Origin: Cyanobacteria bacterium FACHB-471
GTDB taxonomy: Bacteria > Cyanobacteriota > Cyanobacteriia > Elainellales > Elainellaceae
Direction of reading: 5' to 3'
Length of the DNA stretch: 61,710 nucleotides
NCBI GenBank assembly: GCA_014695345.1
Contig: JACJOC010000022.1
Span: forward strand, 1-61,710
The notes beneath the pieces were generated by a model. That model did no database searches. It was not told where the DNA came from and saw only the letters and a program-made list of their open reading frames with translations. A program made the translations under genes and the position numbers. Shown piece after piece: positions 17,529 through 25,964 of the stretch; positions within the stretch are counted from its first letter, which is position 1, and every line of letters begins with the position of its first letter.

Positions 17529-18755
17529 TTAAGTCCTCTGTTTCACAAGTGAGCGTTTACGTTTTGAGGACGTATCCTTCTGCTTCATCACTGACGATAG
17601 AACCCCATATACTTCTTCAGCATAGGTTTCTATACTGTACTTCTGACGAGCAAACTGCCACGCGTTTTCTCCAATCTGTTTAATCTCATCAGGATTTTCC
17701 AAGCACCATTGCATTTGGGTTGCCAGGGCTTCAAAATCACCCTGATACAAAAGACCCGTTTGCCCATGCCGGATGATTTCTGATGTACCTGCATTGTCAT
17801 AACCAATCACAGGACAACAAGCAGACATTGCCTCTACCGTCACCCTACCCATACCTTCATTTTTTGAACACATCAAAACAGCATCCGCTGCCATAAATGC
17901 TTTATAGGGATCATCCACATGTCCCCAAAACTCAACGTTATCCTGAATGTTCAATTCACTAGCCAGCTTTTTCACATAGGTACTGTCACCTCCACCTACA
18001 ATGAGCAAGCGAACTCGCAGAAATTGCTGAGTGAGTGAGGCTAAAGCTCTAATTGCAACGTCCTGCCCCTTGTTAGGATGCACAAGCCCAACTATCGCAA
18101 AGGTGAAAAACTCATTTTTCTCAATTGAGAGCTTCTTGATTTCACGGAAGCGGTCAAAGTCAGAGATTGATGCAACGCCATTATAGACGATGTTATTGCG
18201 ATCGGGTGAGAGCTTGTCCAACAGATGAGCATAGATTGCCTTTGAGATGGCGATTCGCGCATCTGCCCGACCTACAAGCTGATTGAAAATACCTTTTCCC
18301 CAATCGTGGCGAAAATTGTAGTCTAAATCAATGAATTCCCGCATATGCCAAACATGAGGCAGCTTGAGCTTAATAGCGACTAATGCACCTGTGGGGATAA
18401 CAGAAGCATTAGTATAAATCAGATCAACATTCCACCGTTTTAGCTGTTTTTCTAGCAGCGGAATAAGCCTGAGATTACGATACAACCGCTTCAGTGCATA
18501 GTAACGGTATTGAGCAAACCTGTACACTTTGTCTAAAGGCGAGCTATGAATGTATTCAATCTTACCAACCCACCACTGAATAGAATATATAGCAAATTCA
18601 ACGCCACGTTCTCTCAAGGCACGAGTTACATCGCCTTCTGCTGGCGCAATTACATAAGGCTCAACACCACAAGCTTTCAATCCATCTATTAGGTTTAGCA
18701 AAGAACGGTTAGCACCATAAAGCGTGGTGTAATGAGTAAAAAAGGCAATTTTCAC
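17529..18755 (-). CDS. GT4-family glycosyltransferase
   Basis: This 408-aa GT-B transferase starts MKIAFFTHYTTLYGANRSLL. The donor domain carries FAIVGLVHPNKGQDVAIRAL, LLIVGGGDSTYVKKL, the EX7E motif in KNEGMGRVTVEAMSACCPV and GTSEIIRHGQTGLLY. The C-terminus is strongly basic (SSKRKRSLVKQR), which may help membrane binding. It is isolated by about 150 nt from the acyltransferase gene upstream and ends at a terminator. Confidence 0.87.
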   Translation of the reverse strand: MKIAFFTHYTTLYGANRSLLNLIDGLKACGVEPYVIAPAEGDVTRALRERGVEFAIYSIQWWVGKIEYIHSSPLDKVYRFAQYRYYALKRLYRNLRLIPLLEKQLKRWNVDLIYTNASVIPTGALVAIKLKLPHVWHMREFIDLDYNFRHDWGKGIFNQLVGRADARIAISKAIYAHLLDKLSPDRNNIVYNGVASISDFDRFREIKKLSIEKNEFFTFAIVGLVHPNKGQDVAIRALASLTQQFLRVRLLIVGGGDSTYVKKLASELNIQDNVEFWGHVDDPYKAFMAADAVLMCSKNEGMGRVTVEAMSACCPVIGYDNAGTSEIIRHGQTGLLYQGDFEALATQMQWCLENPDEIKQIGENAWQFARQKYSIETYAEEVYGVLSSVMKQKDTSSKRKRSLVKQRT

Positions 18756-18905
18756 TGAGATACCTCACAAAATTTGCTAACAGTATTCTTCAACCGGAAG
18801 TACGGAATAGCTCTTTAATTGCTGCTTAGCAGCTTAGGTGCTGAACCCTGATTACAAGCTTGAAAAGCTATTACAACGACAATAGGGCGATCGCTACTTC
18901 CATAT

Positions 18906-19916
18906 TCAACCTGTGAGCAGTAACTTCAGATTCTTTTTAATCGAATTGCTACTCACTCTCGGCAAAAGTACGAATATTACCAGGCTGGTCTGAATGTAGG
19001 TAATTAAGATGCTTATAGCATAAATCAACAAATACTTTGTGGCGAAATTCTTTTGTACTGCTTCAATTAGTGGAATATGCCAAAGGTATAACCAAATACT
19101 GTTTTGAGCAACAAACAAAACAAGATTTCTAACTCCAGTATTTTCCTTGACAAAATCCCATAGAGGTTCGGAGACATGCCAAAGTAACACAGTCACAAAA
19201 ACTGCATACGAGAGGTAATAAATTGAGGGTGGATATTTATATTTCTGTGTATCTACAAACTCACCTGCATGAAACGCTAGAAATGCAGAGAGGGATATAA
19301 ATATTGCTAGCGATATAACTATTAACTGATGATTTGTTTTCGCTTTCAAATTTGGAATTCTTAATCCAAGCGCAAACAGAAATAAGTATGGGCAAACGTA
19401 TGATACGAGCAAATAGACTCCTTTGCCAATTCCTTCGTCTGCATAAGGCAGTATGGAGTATTTTGCAACTTCGTAAATTAGGAGAAACACACCGAGAATA
19501 GCAAGGTATTTTTTATTGCTATGAACCCTTCTATTGAGGACAGCAATTAAAGGTGCTATCAATGCAATAAAAAGAAAAACTCTAATAATCCAGAGATATT
19601 CAATTCCCCCAACCAAAAGATAGCTCTTGGCAATAAAACTCAGATTTGCAACTGGAATATCAAATGCCCAACAAGCTCCGAGATACAAAGTTAGAAATAT
19701 CCAAACTGGAAATACTAAACGTTTGACACGCTTCCACACATAATGCAAATACGGTTCTTCTCTAAACACCAGACCAAATGACATTCCTGAGACAATAACC
19801 ATCAAAGGAACATCAAAATTGCGTAACTGAAAAAGTATTTCTGGAGGCTTGACGTGGGCGAGAATAATCATCGATAGTCCGATGAAACGTAGAAAATCAA
19901 TTTTCTCATTTCGCAT
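18906..19916 (-). CDS. Acyltransferase family 3 (OafA/ExoZ-like) membrane protein
   Basis: This 336-aa integral membrane protein has about ten predicted helices. The N-terminal RNEKIDFLRFIGLSMIILAH carries the Arg and His characteristic of acyltransferase-3 proteins, and FDVPLMVIVSGMSFGLVF follows. Family members transfer acetyl or succinyl groups to sugars of surface polysaccharides on the periplasmic side. In this locus it would O-acylate the exopolysaccharide (inference). It is A/T-rich relative to the housekeeping genes, like its neighbours. Confidence 0.82.
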   Translation of the reverse strand: MRNEKIDFLRFIGLSMIILAHVKPPEILFQLRNFDVPLMVIVSGMSFGLVFREEPYLHYVWKRVKRLVFPVWIFLTLYLGACWAFDIPVANLSFIAKSYLLVGGIEYLWIIRVFLFIALIAPLIAVLNRRVHSNKKYLAILGVFLLIYEVAKYSILPYADEGIGKGVYLLVSYVCPYLFLFALGLRIPNLKAKTNHQLIVISLAIFISLSAFLAFHAGEFVDTQKYKYPPSIYYLSYAVFVTVLLWHVSEPLWDFVKENTGVRNLVLFVAQNSIWLYLWHIPLIEAVQKNFATKYLLIYAISILITYIQTSLVIFVLLPRVSSNSIKKNLKLLLTG

Positions 19917-20060
19917 TTTCTTCTCCAGTAGGGATACACAAACTGAGTTTGGTAGTGTAAAGCACCCTATGAGAAGCTTAGTTTTTGTCTTAAATGTTCA
20001 AACGAACATCTTAAACAGCAGAAGCTTATGGTGTAGCTTCAAAGCTGTTAGAAGAGGTAT

Positions 20061-20095
20061 CTTAATGGAGCAGGTTAAAAACCTGCTCCATTAAG
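20061..20095. repeat. Perfect 16-bp inverted repeat, terminator-like
   Basis: CTTAATGGAGCAGGTT and its exact complement flank a 3-nt loop. No clear T-tract follows on either strand, so it is a weak candidate for terminating the leftward ABC exporter transcript (stop at 20522). It could instead be a small repeat element. Confidence 0.55.
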
Positions 20096-20355
20096 ATTAC
20101 TTGGGAGGCAATTTCCTAGTACTAGCTCACAATTGCTCTACAAATTTTAGTTGACTAACTAGATGCACTAATTCTACGGCTTGCCCAAATCATCTTGAAT
20201 CCCTTCAGCAGGTATAGCCCTAGATACCGTTAGTAGTCGCAATTCATCTGTGAGTCATACTCCGTTATATACACAGACACATAATCTAGATGAATAGTTC
20301 CACAACTCTTCATCACTTTGTAAATGGATTCTTAATCGAATGCGTGAACAGCAAA

Positions 20356-20380
20356 ATAGGGTGGGCAATGCCTACCCTAT
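20356..20380. repeat. Short dyad, TAGGGTGGGCA-type
   Basis: ATAGGGTGGGC pairs with GCCTACCCTAT with one mismatch around a 3-nt centre. Short GTGGGCA...TGCC(T/C)AC dyads of this type are common dispersed repeats in many genomes. No gene is associated with it. Confidence 0.45.
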
Positions 20381-20521
20381 CGAAGATGTAATATTACTTC
20401 TGAATCTAGAATTCGCAGCTTGGAGCGATGGAGTTCAGGTGCAGTACTAAGTCATAACGTTCAATCCGTTGCCGTTTTTTGAGTACTGGCGTGATGTCAG
20501 GTTAGACATTCAATTCGACTG

Positions 20522-22363
20522 CTAACTCGCTTCATGCTGCATCTGGTGATATTTCCACAGCTTACCTTTCAGGCTTAGAAGCTCCTGGTAAGTTCCCTGT
20601 TCAACAATACGACCTTGTTCTAAAACAATAATTTGGTCGGCTCTCATGATGGTTGATAAGCGGTGGGCGATCGCTATCACAGTCCGTCCCACAGATAACT
20701 CTTCCAGAGACTTTTGAATGAGTCGTTCAGAAACTGAGTCCAAAGCACTTGTTGCTTCGTCGAGGATCAAGATTTCAGGGTTTCTCAGCAAGGCACGGGC
20801 AATCGCAATCCGTTGTCTTTGTCCACCAGAGAGCCGCACACCGCGATCGCCCAACACTGTATCCAATCCTTCCGGCATCTTTTGGATAAACTCCACAGCA
20901 TTCGCTAGTCGGGCTGCTTCTAGCACCTCTGCTTCACTGATGTTATCTAAACCGTAGGCAATATTACTGTGAACGGTTGAGTTAAAGATAAAAGTGTCTT
21001 GACTCACCGTTGCCATCCGATGACGAACCGAATTAATCTCTAGCTCTCGTAGGTCAATTCCATCAAATAGAATTTTGCCTCGCGTGGGGTCATAGAATCG
21101 GATGACCAAGTCTGCCAGCGTTGATTTTCCGGCACCCGATGCACCAACCAGAGCAACTGTTTGACCTTTAGGAATGGTTAGCGTGATATCTTTCAACACA
21201 GACGATTCAGCATCATAGCCAAAATCAACCCCAACAAACTCAATTGCCTGTTGCAGCCCTCTAAACTGAATGTGTCCAGCCTGTAGGTAAGGCTTGTTTT
21301 CAGTGCTTAACAGATTCTCGATACTTTGAATCGGACCTTGGAAGCGGCTGATTGCAGAAAACCGCCCGCTAATTTCTTGAATTGCGGGAGCAGCTCGAAT
21401 CACAATAAAGATGAAGGTGAGGAGTGAGGCGACTGTCAGGGTTCCATTGTTGACAAAAACGCTGATTCCTAAAACTAGAATTCCGATTAAAACAACACTG
21501 GCAATGGCTTCTGCGATCGGCTTCACAACTGCGTAGCGAGTCGTGGCGACCTTCGCCGCCGCCGCTACATTGTCACTCGCCTCGTAAAACCGTCGCCGTT
21601 CAAACTCTTGAGTTCCAAAGGCGTGTACCGTCCGAATTCCGTTGATAAACTCCGCTGCGGTGGAAGTTAATCTGCCTCTAGCTCTAGACTCTGGGAAACT
21701 AGACTCTCGCACCCAGCCGTTTAGAGATGCTATTCCCGCTGCTGCTAAACCGAAAAGTAGGACTGCCATTACAGTGAGTTCCCAGGAAATGCCCACAGCC
21801 AGTATGCTGTAGGCAACCACAACCATCGATCTAACGAATATAGCAGTGAATGTTGAAACAGCTTCTTGAAGCTGAGAAACCTCAGCAGTCATAGTGTTCA
21901 ACAGTTCACCAGCCTTTGTTTGTCCATAGAAACGCAGGCTGACTGCCTGTAGCTGCTCAAAAACCTGTTTATACAAATTATTGATTAGCTTGATTCTGCC
22001 AAAATCTCCATAGATGGCACTAAGATAGCCAAACAGGACACGAAACAGAGTCGAGAGCAAGATTAAGCCTGATATGCGATAAAGACGGCTTAGCGGCGAT
22101 GCATTAACGCCCAAGATCCAGACATCAATCCACTGAATTCCAGTTTGCAAAGGTTCTGAATTCGGCTCTACCAAGTTTTGCAAGAACGTGAGTAGAAAGC
22201 TAATACCAAATCCTTCAAAAACGGCCGTTAGTAAGGAAAAAATAAGAACCAGAAAAATCAGATGCGGAAATTTCTTGATTTCTCGCAAAATCAACTTGTT
22301 ATCTTTCCAAAAACCGGTTGTTTTGATGATCCGACGCAAAGTTGGAGGAAGTTGGTATTTCAT
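20522..22363 (-). CDS. MsbA/PglK-like ABC exporter (fused membrane and ATPase domains)
   Basis: This 613-aa half-transporter has an N-terminal membrane domain of six helices (residues ~30-340). The ATPase domain has Walker A GASGAGKST near residue 405, a Q-loop, the signature LSGGQRQRIAIARAL near 515, Walker B EILILDEATSALD and the H-loop AIAHRLSTI. Two copies dimerise in the inner membrane. Family members flip lipid A core, lipid-linked oligosaccharides (PglK) or other lipids. Since no Wzx flippase is seen in this locus, it is the best candidate to move the lipid-linked repeat unit across the membrane (inference). Confidence 0.88.
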   Translation of the reverse strand: MKYQLPPTLRRIIKTTGFWKDNKLILREIKKFPHLIFLVLIFSLLTAVFEGFGISFLLTFLQNLVEPNSEPLQTGIQWIDVWILGVNASPLSRLYRISGLILLSTLFRVLFGYLSAIYGDFGRIKLINNLYKQVFEQLQAVSLRFYGQTKAGELLNTMTAEVSQLQEAVSTFTAIFVRSMVVVAYSILAVGISWELTVMAVLLFGLAAAGIASLNGWVRESSFPESRARGRLTSTAAEFINGIRTVHAFGTQEFERRRFYEASDNVAAAAKVATTRYAVVKPIAEAIASVVLIGILVLGISVFVNNGTLTVASLLTFIFIVIRAAPAIQEISGRFSAISRFQGPIQSIENLLSTENKPYLQAGHIQFRGLQQAIEFVGVDFGYDAESSVLKDITLTIPKGQTVALVGASGAGKSTLADLVIRFYDPTRGKILFDGIDLRELEINSVRHRMATVSQDTFIFNSTVHSNIAYGLDNISEAEVLEAARLANAVEFIQKMPEGLDTVLGDRGVRLSGGQRQRIAIARALLRNPEILILDEATSALDSVSERLIQKSLEELSVGRTVIAIAHRLSTIMRADQIIVLEQGRIVEQGTYQELLSLKGKLWKYHQMQHEAS

Positions 22364-22776
22364 GGAGAAAACTATCTACTTGACTGCACTGAAGATTGGC
22401 TGGCGCTGGGGATTGGGAGAGACTAGAAGCCTTGCAGCATTGGTTTATTTGCAGCACTAGTTGATTAGAAGTAACAGGGAAAACCGACCTGAATTCTTAT
22501 CTGATGAACAGAAGCGTTTGACGTTTGTTCCAGATGGTAATCCTGAATCAAGTTTTCGAGATGTTACAGGCTTTTCCGGATATCTTTACGGAGGAAGAGT
22601 GCAACCTGGTGTGTTTCTACTCTAGAAAACCTTATGTTTTAGCCTTTAGCTGGCTTTAGACAAAGCAACCCCTAAGGAGAGCTGCTCAGCCCTCTGTTAG
22701 ATCTTTGTGAATTTTGTGAGATTCGTCCGGAGGAGGCGATCGCACTCAAGATAAAAGGTCAAATTAGCCAGAATAT
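22364..22776. other. Gene-poor gap with unassigned open stretches
   Basis: No recognised gene. A 54-codon open stretch on the plus strand (22461-22625, containing FRDVTGFSGYLYGGRVQPGV) looks protein-like but lacks an ATG and directly follows an in-frame stop. It may be the tail of a decayed gene. A second open stretch runs from about 22676 to 22810 and overlaps the next gene. Confidence 0.3.
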
Positions 22777-23979
22777 TCAGCTTCCTGTAGAAACGGTATC
22801 CGTTGCATAGAGCAAACGATGTAGGTTTTTAGCTGCTGGCTGCGCCTTTGCGCTTTGTCCGAGTTGTTCCCGCAACCGTTGATCCTGGCACAACTGACTT
22901 AATGTTTTAGAAATTTCAGCCGTAGAGTTGGGATCTACCAACAAACCTGTAACACCGTGAATGACAGCATCTTCTACACCCCCCGCCTTCGAAGCGAGAA
23001 CAGGTTTACCAAAATAAGCGGCTTCTAGGTAAACAATGCCAAAACCTTCAATACTGTGGGCTTGTTCATCAAAGAAGGTAAGCATCGAAAAGAAATCGCA
23101 GGCGGCGTAGTAACCTGCTAGCTGCTGGTCAGTTACATATCCCAAAAAGTGAACGCGATCCTGCACATTTAGTTCTGTGGCGAGGGCTTTTAGCTCTTCC
23201 TCCATCCATCCCTGTCCACAAATTAAATAATGAACATCTAGCTGATTCGCTATCAGGTTGGGTAAGTTTTTGATGATGCGATCGAAACCTTTGCGGCGCA
23301 CTAATCGTCCTACTGACAAAATGACAACTGCTGTTTCAGGAATATTGCAATTCTTCCGCATTTGGCAACGCAAAGCGTGAAGTTGATCTGCGTTTATACA
23401 GCCAAACTTCTCAGGTCTAACGGTGGGATGTATCACGTGAATGGATGCATCACAATGAAAATTTGATTTAAGAAAGGCTTGCGTGAAAGAGCTATTACAA
23501 ACTACTCCTTTAGCCCGTTTGAGTAATAAATTAAAGAGTAGTTTAGACAGTGGTTTTTGAGCAATTTCGAGAACATCATCTCCATGCAAATATACAAAAA
23601 ATTGAATCGGCAGCAGATAGCTTAGAAACAAAAGCACCGAGAATTCATATCCATGACACCACTCGATGTAGTCATAGCGATAGCGACGAAATAGCTTGAC
23701 TGCAAACCAACAGGAATAAGTCATTCTCACAACCTGTCGGCAGAAATTAGTCAGACGAACGCTGCCTAAACCACGGGGTGACTGCACCCACTTTGGAACA
23801 AGCCAGCGATGAATTGGGAAAGGCTGGAGACGATCGAATGCCTGGTCTCCATCACAAGCCATCGTTGCTACAACAACCCGTTCAGGGTCTTGTAAACAAC
23901 GGTTATAAGCATATTCCTCGATTCCACCTGCTTGGGGTAAGAAACTACGGCAAACGACAAGGATATTAGGTTTTACCAT
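22777..23979 (-). CDS. GT4-family glycosyltransferase
   Basis: This is a GT-B glycosyltransferase of about 400 aa. I chose the ATG at 23979 because MVKPNILVVCRSFLPQAGGI matches the GT4 start. The frame could begin at 24009 with ten more residues. The donor domain shows ILSVGRLVRRKGFDRIIKNL, the EX7E motif in SIEGFGIVYLEAAYFGKPV, and GGVEDAVIHGVTGLLVDP. It is the outermost leftward gene of the polysaccharide locus and is divergent from the export genes starting at 24408. Confidence 0.87.
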   Translation of the reverse strand: MVKPNILVVCRSFLPQAGGIEEYAYNRCLQDPERVVVATMACDGDQAFDRLQPFPIHRWLVPKWVQSPRGLGSVRLTNFCRQVVRMTYSCWFAVKLFRRYRYDYIEWCHGYEFSVLLFLSYLLPIQFFVYLHGDDVLEIAQKPLSKLLFNLLLKRAKGVVCNSSFTQAFLKSNFHCDASIHVIHPTVRPEKFGCINADQLHALRCQMRKNCNIPETAVVILSVGRLVRRKGFDRIIKNLPNLIANQLDVHYLICGQGWMEEELKALATELNVQDRVHFLGYVTDQQLAGYYAACDFFSMLTFFDEQAHSIEGFGIVYLEAAYFGKPVLASKAGGVEDAVIHGVTGLLVDPNSTAEISKTLSQLCQDQRLREQLGQSAKAQPAAKNLHRLLYATDTVSTGS

Positions 23980-24407
23980 TGATGGCACGATAACTAAATA
24001 AGCAGCCACAGTTAAATATCTTTAATAAAAACCAGGAAGCTATTAACTGAAGCATTCCTTTGGTTTTTAATTTTTTCATTTACTTATGACTAGGGTTGAA
24101 CTACTAGACGCAAACGCTTTACATCTGCACCTAATTTTATTTTCAAATTAGACAATACCTACGAATAACTTTTAGATGAAGATTCTTTCTAAAAGCACGT
24201 TTTTTCTGTGAGTTCACTAATATTTAACATTTGGCTTTTTTCTTTGAGGAATCTATCAAATTCCCTAGCAAAGCGGGGGGAATCAACCGGATACCAGTGT
24301 GTATCACTGTAAAGATTAGAAGGTATTCAGATACGTTCGCCTGTCCTAAATCGAGTTGTGAGTCTATCGGAAACACTAAGGCTAGCCCATACGACTATCA
24401 CAGCAGC
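23980..24407. other. Divergent regulatory region between transferase and export genes
   Basis: This A/T-rich interval lies between oppositely oriented genes and should carry both promoters. The plus-strand frame is open from 24231, but residues encoded before 24408 do not resemble an export signal. A weak imperfect dyad (AAAACCAGGAA and TTCCTTTGGTTTT) lies near 24027-24066. I cannot place -10/-35 boxes with confidence. Confidence 0.4.
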
Positions 24408-25910
24408 ATGACTATTGCAACAGCTTCTGCACACTGGACCTACACAAGATTTATGTTGTACACGCGCTCTACAGATTTACTCAGGTGGACAAAGTCTACA
24501 GCAGGGCTGATGTTGTTTGCCTTGATGGCGATCGCCCCCATTGCTCCTGCTGCTGCTCAGCTACCATCTCTAAACAACACCAACCGTTCTGCTCTGCCTC
24601 CCAACCCCGCTCAAACAGACCAGGGCTACACCTTAGGTCCAGGCGATCGCATCCGCATTGACACCTTTCAGCTTCCCCAATATAGCGGCGAATTTGAAGT
24701 TTTAATCGATGGATCGATTAACCTTCCCGTTTCAGGACTCGTTTCAGTTCAAGGGCTAACCGTCAGTCAGGCAGCTGATGTGGTTTCAGCCGCCTATAGC
24801 GAATTTCTCAGACGCCCCCTCGTCACGCTTACCCTGCTAGTGCCCCGTCCCTTCCAAATTGGCATTGCTGGTGAAGTCAACCGTCCCGGTTCTTACACCG
24901 TTCCGCGTCAAGATACCCAGTTTCCAACGGTCACCCAGGCTTTACAAACGGCTGGAGGACCTACCCTCGCTGCCGACATTGGACGGGTTGAAATTCGCCG
25001 CCCTCAACGCTCTGGCACCGAGCAGATTATCAGCGTAGATTTGCGACAGCTATTGGCAACAGGCGATCTGCGTTATGACCTAGCACTGCGTGACGGCGAC
25101 ACCATCTACATCCCTACCGCCGATCAAATCGATCTACAAGAAACCTCTCGCCTCGCCTCTGCTAGCTTTGCCCCAGAAGAAAGTCCTGCCGTCAATATTG
25201 CAGTTGTTGGCGAAGTGTTTCGCCCCGGCACCTACACCGTCACGGGTACTGCTAGAACCTCTGAAGCGGGCGTTCCGGGTGGGCTAAACGTCACAGGTCG
25301 CCCTCCCACCGTGACCCGCGCCATTCAGGTTGCGGGCGGCATCAAATCGATGGCTGACATCGGACGCATCGAAGTTCGCAGACCCACCAGCACAGGTGAA
25401 GAACAGGTGTTTGAAATCGACCTGCGAGCGCTGTTGCTCGAAGGGGATTTGCGGCAAGATGCTGTTTTGCAGGAGGGGGACACTATCGTCGTGCCCGTAG
25501 CGACTGTCGTAAGCCCAGAAGATGCAGCGCTTTACGGTAGCGCTAGCTTCTCACCAGACAGCATCAGGGTAACGGTTGTGGGTGAGGTTACTGAGGCAGG
25601 AGTGGTCGAGATTCCACCAAATACCCCGATGAATCAAGCTATCCTCTCGGCTGGCGGATTTAATACTCGTGCCCGCAGAGGCACCGTGCGACTCGTGCGA
25701 CTCAACCCCGATGGCACGGTGAGGGAAGAGCGAATTCCCGTCGATTTTGCTCAGGGAATTAGCGAAGAAAACCCGATTTTGCAAAACAACGATGTTGTTA
25801 TTGTTGGGCGCTCTAACTTAGCCAGCATTTCGGATACGTTAGGCACGATCTTGACACCTCTGGATCGATTTTTCTCTATCCTTGGTGCTCCTTTCAGGAT
25901 CTTCGATTGA
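24408..25910 (+). CDS. Wza-like polysaccharide export protein with SLBB domains
   Basis: This is an exported protein of about 500 aa. From the ATG at 24408 (alternative 24453) a basic N-region precedes the hydrophobic core LMLFALMAIAPIAPAAAQ, a clear signal peptide. The mature protein starts with a Poly_export domain (GYTLGPGDRIRIDTFQ). Three SLBB-type repeats follow, each with an (A/V)GEV(N/F/T)RPG-like motif, and two copies of the insert GDTIYIPTAD/GDTIVVPVAT. Such proteins form the periplasmic/outer-membrane channel for polysaccharide. It lacks an obvious lipobox. The Wzc-like gene follows after 54 nt, as in most export operons. Confidence 0.9.
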   Translation: MTIATASAHWTYTRFMLYTRSTDLLRWTKSTAGLMLFALMAIAPIAPAAAQLPSLNNTNRSALPPNPAQTDQGYTLGPGDRIRIDTFQLPQYSGEFEVLIDGSINLPVSGLVSVQGLTVSQAADVVSAAYSEFLRRPLVTLTLLVPRPFQIGIAGEVNRPGSYTVPRQDTQFPTVTQALQTAGGPTLAADIGRVEIRRPQRSGTEQIISVDLRQLLATGDLRYDLALRDGDTIYIPTADQIDLQETSRLASASFAPEESPAVNIAVVGEVFRPGTYTVTGTARTSEAGVPGGLNVTGRPPTVTRAIQVAGGIKSMADIGRIEVRRPTSTGEEQVFEIDLRALLLEGDLRQDAVLQEGDTIVVPVATVVSPEDAALYGSASFSPDSIRVTVVGEVTEAGVVEIPPNTPMNQAILSAGGFNTRARRGTVRLVRLNPDGTVREERIPVDFAQGISEENPILQNNDVVIVGRSNLASISDTLGTILTPLDRFFSILGAPFRIFD

Positions 25911-25964
25911 TGCGGTTTGGAACTCACTGCTGGCGACACGATTTACTCATTTGCGGGGGCAAAG

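Larger units (their letters stand above)
19917..20521. other. Long gene-poor gap with inverted repeats
   Basis: No plausible gene is seen on either strand in these 605 nt. It contains a perfect 16-bp inverted repeat at 20061-20095 and a shorter dyad at 20356-20380. The promoter of the acyltransferase gene should lie at its left end. Confidence 0.4.
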
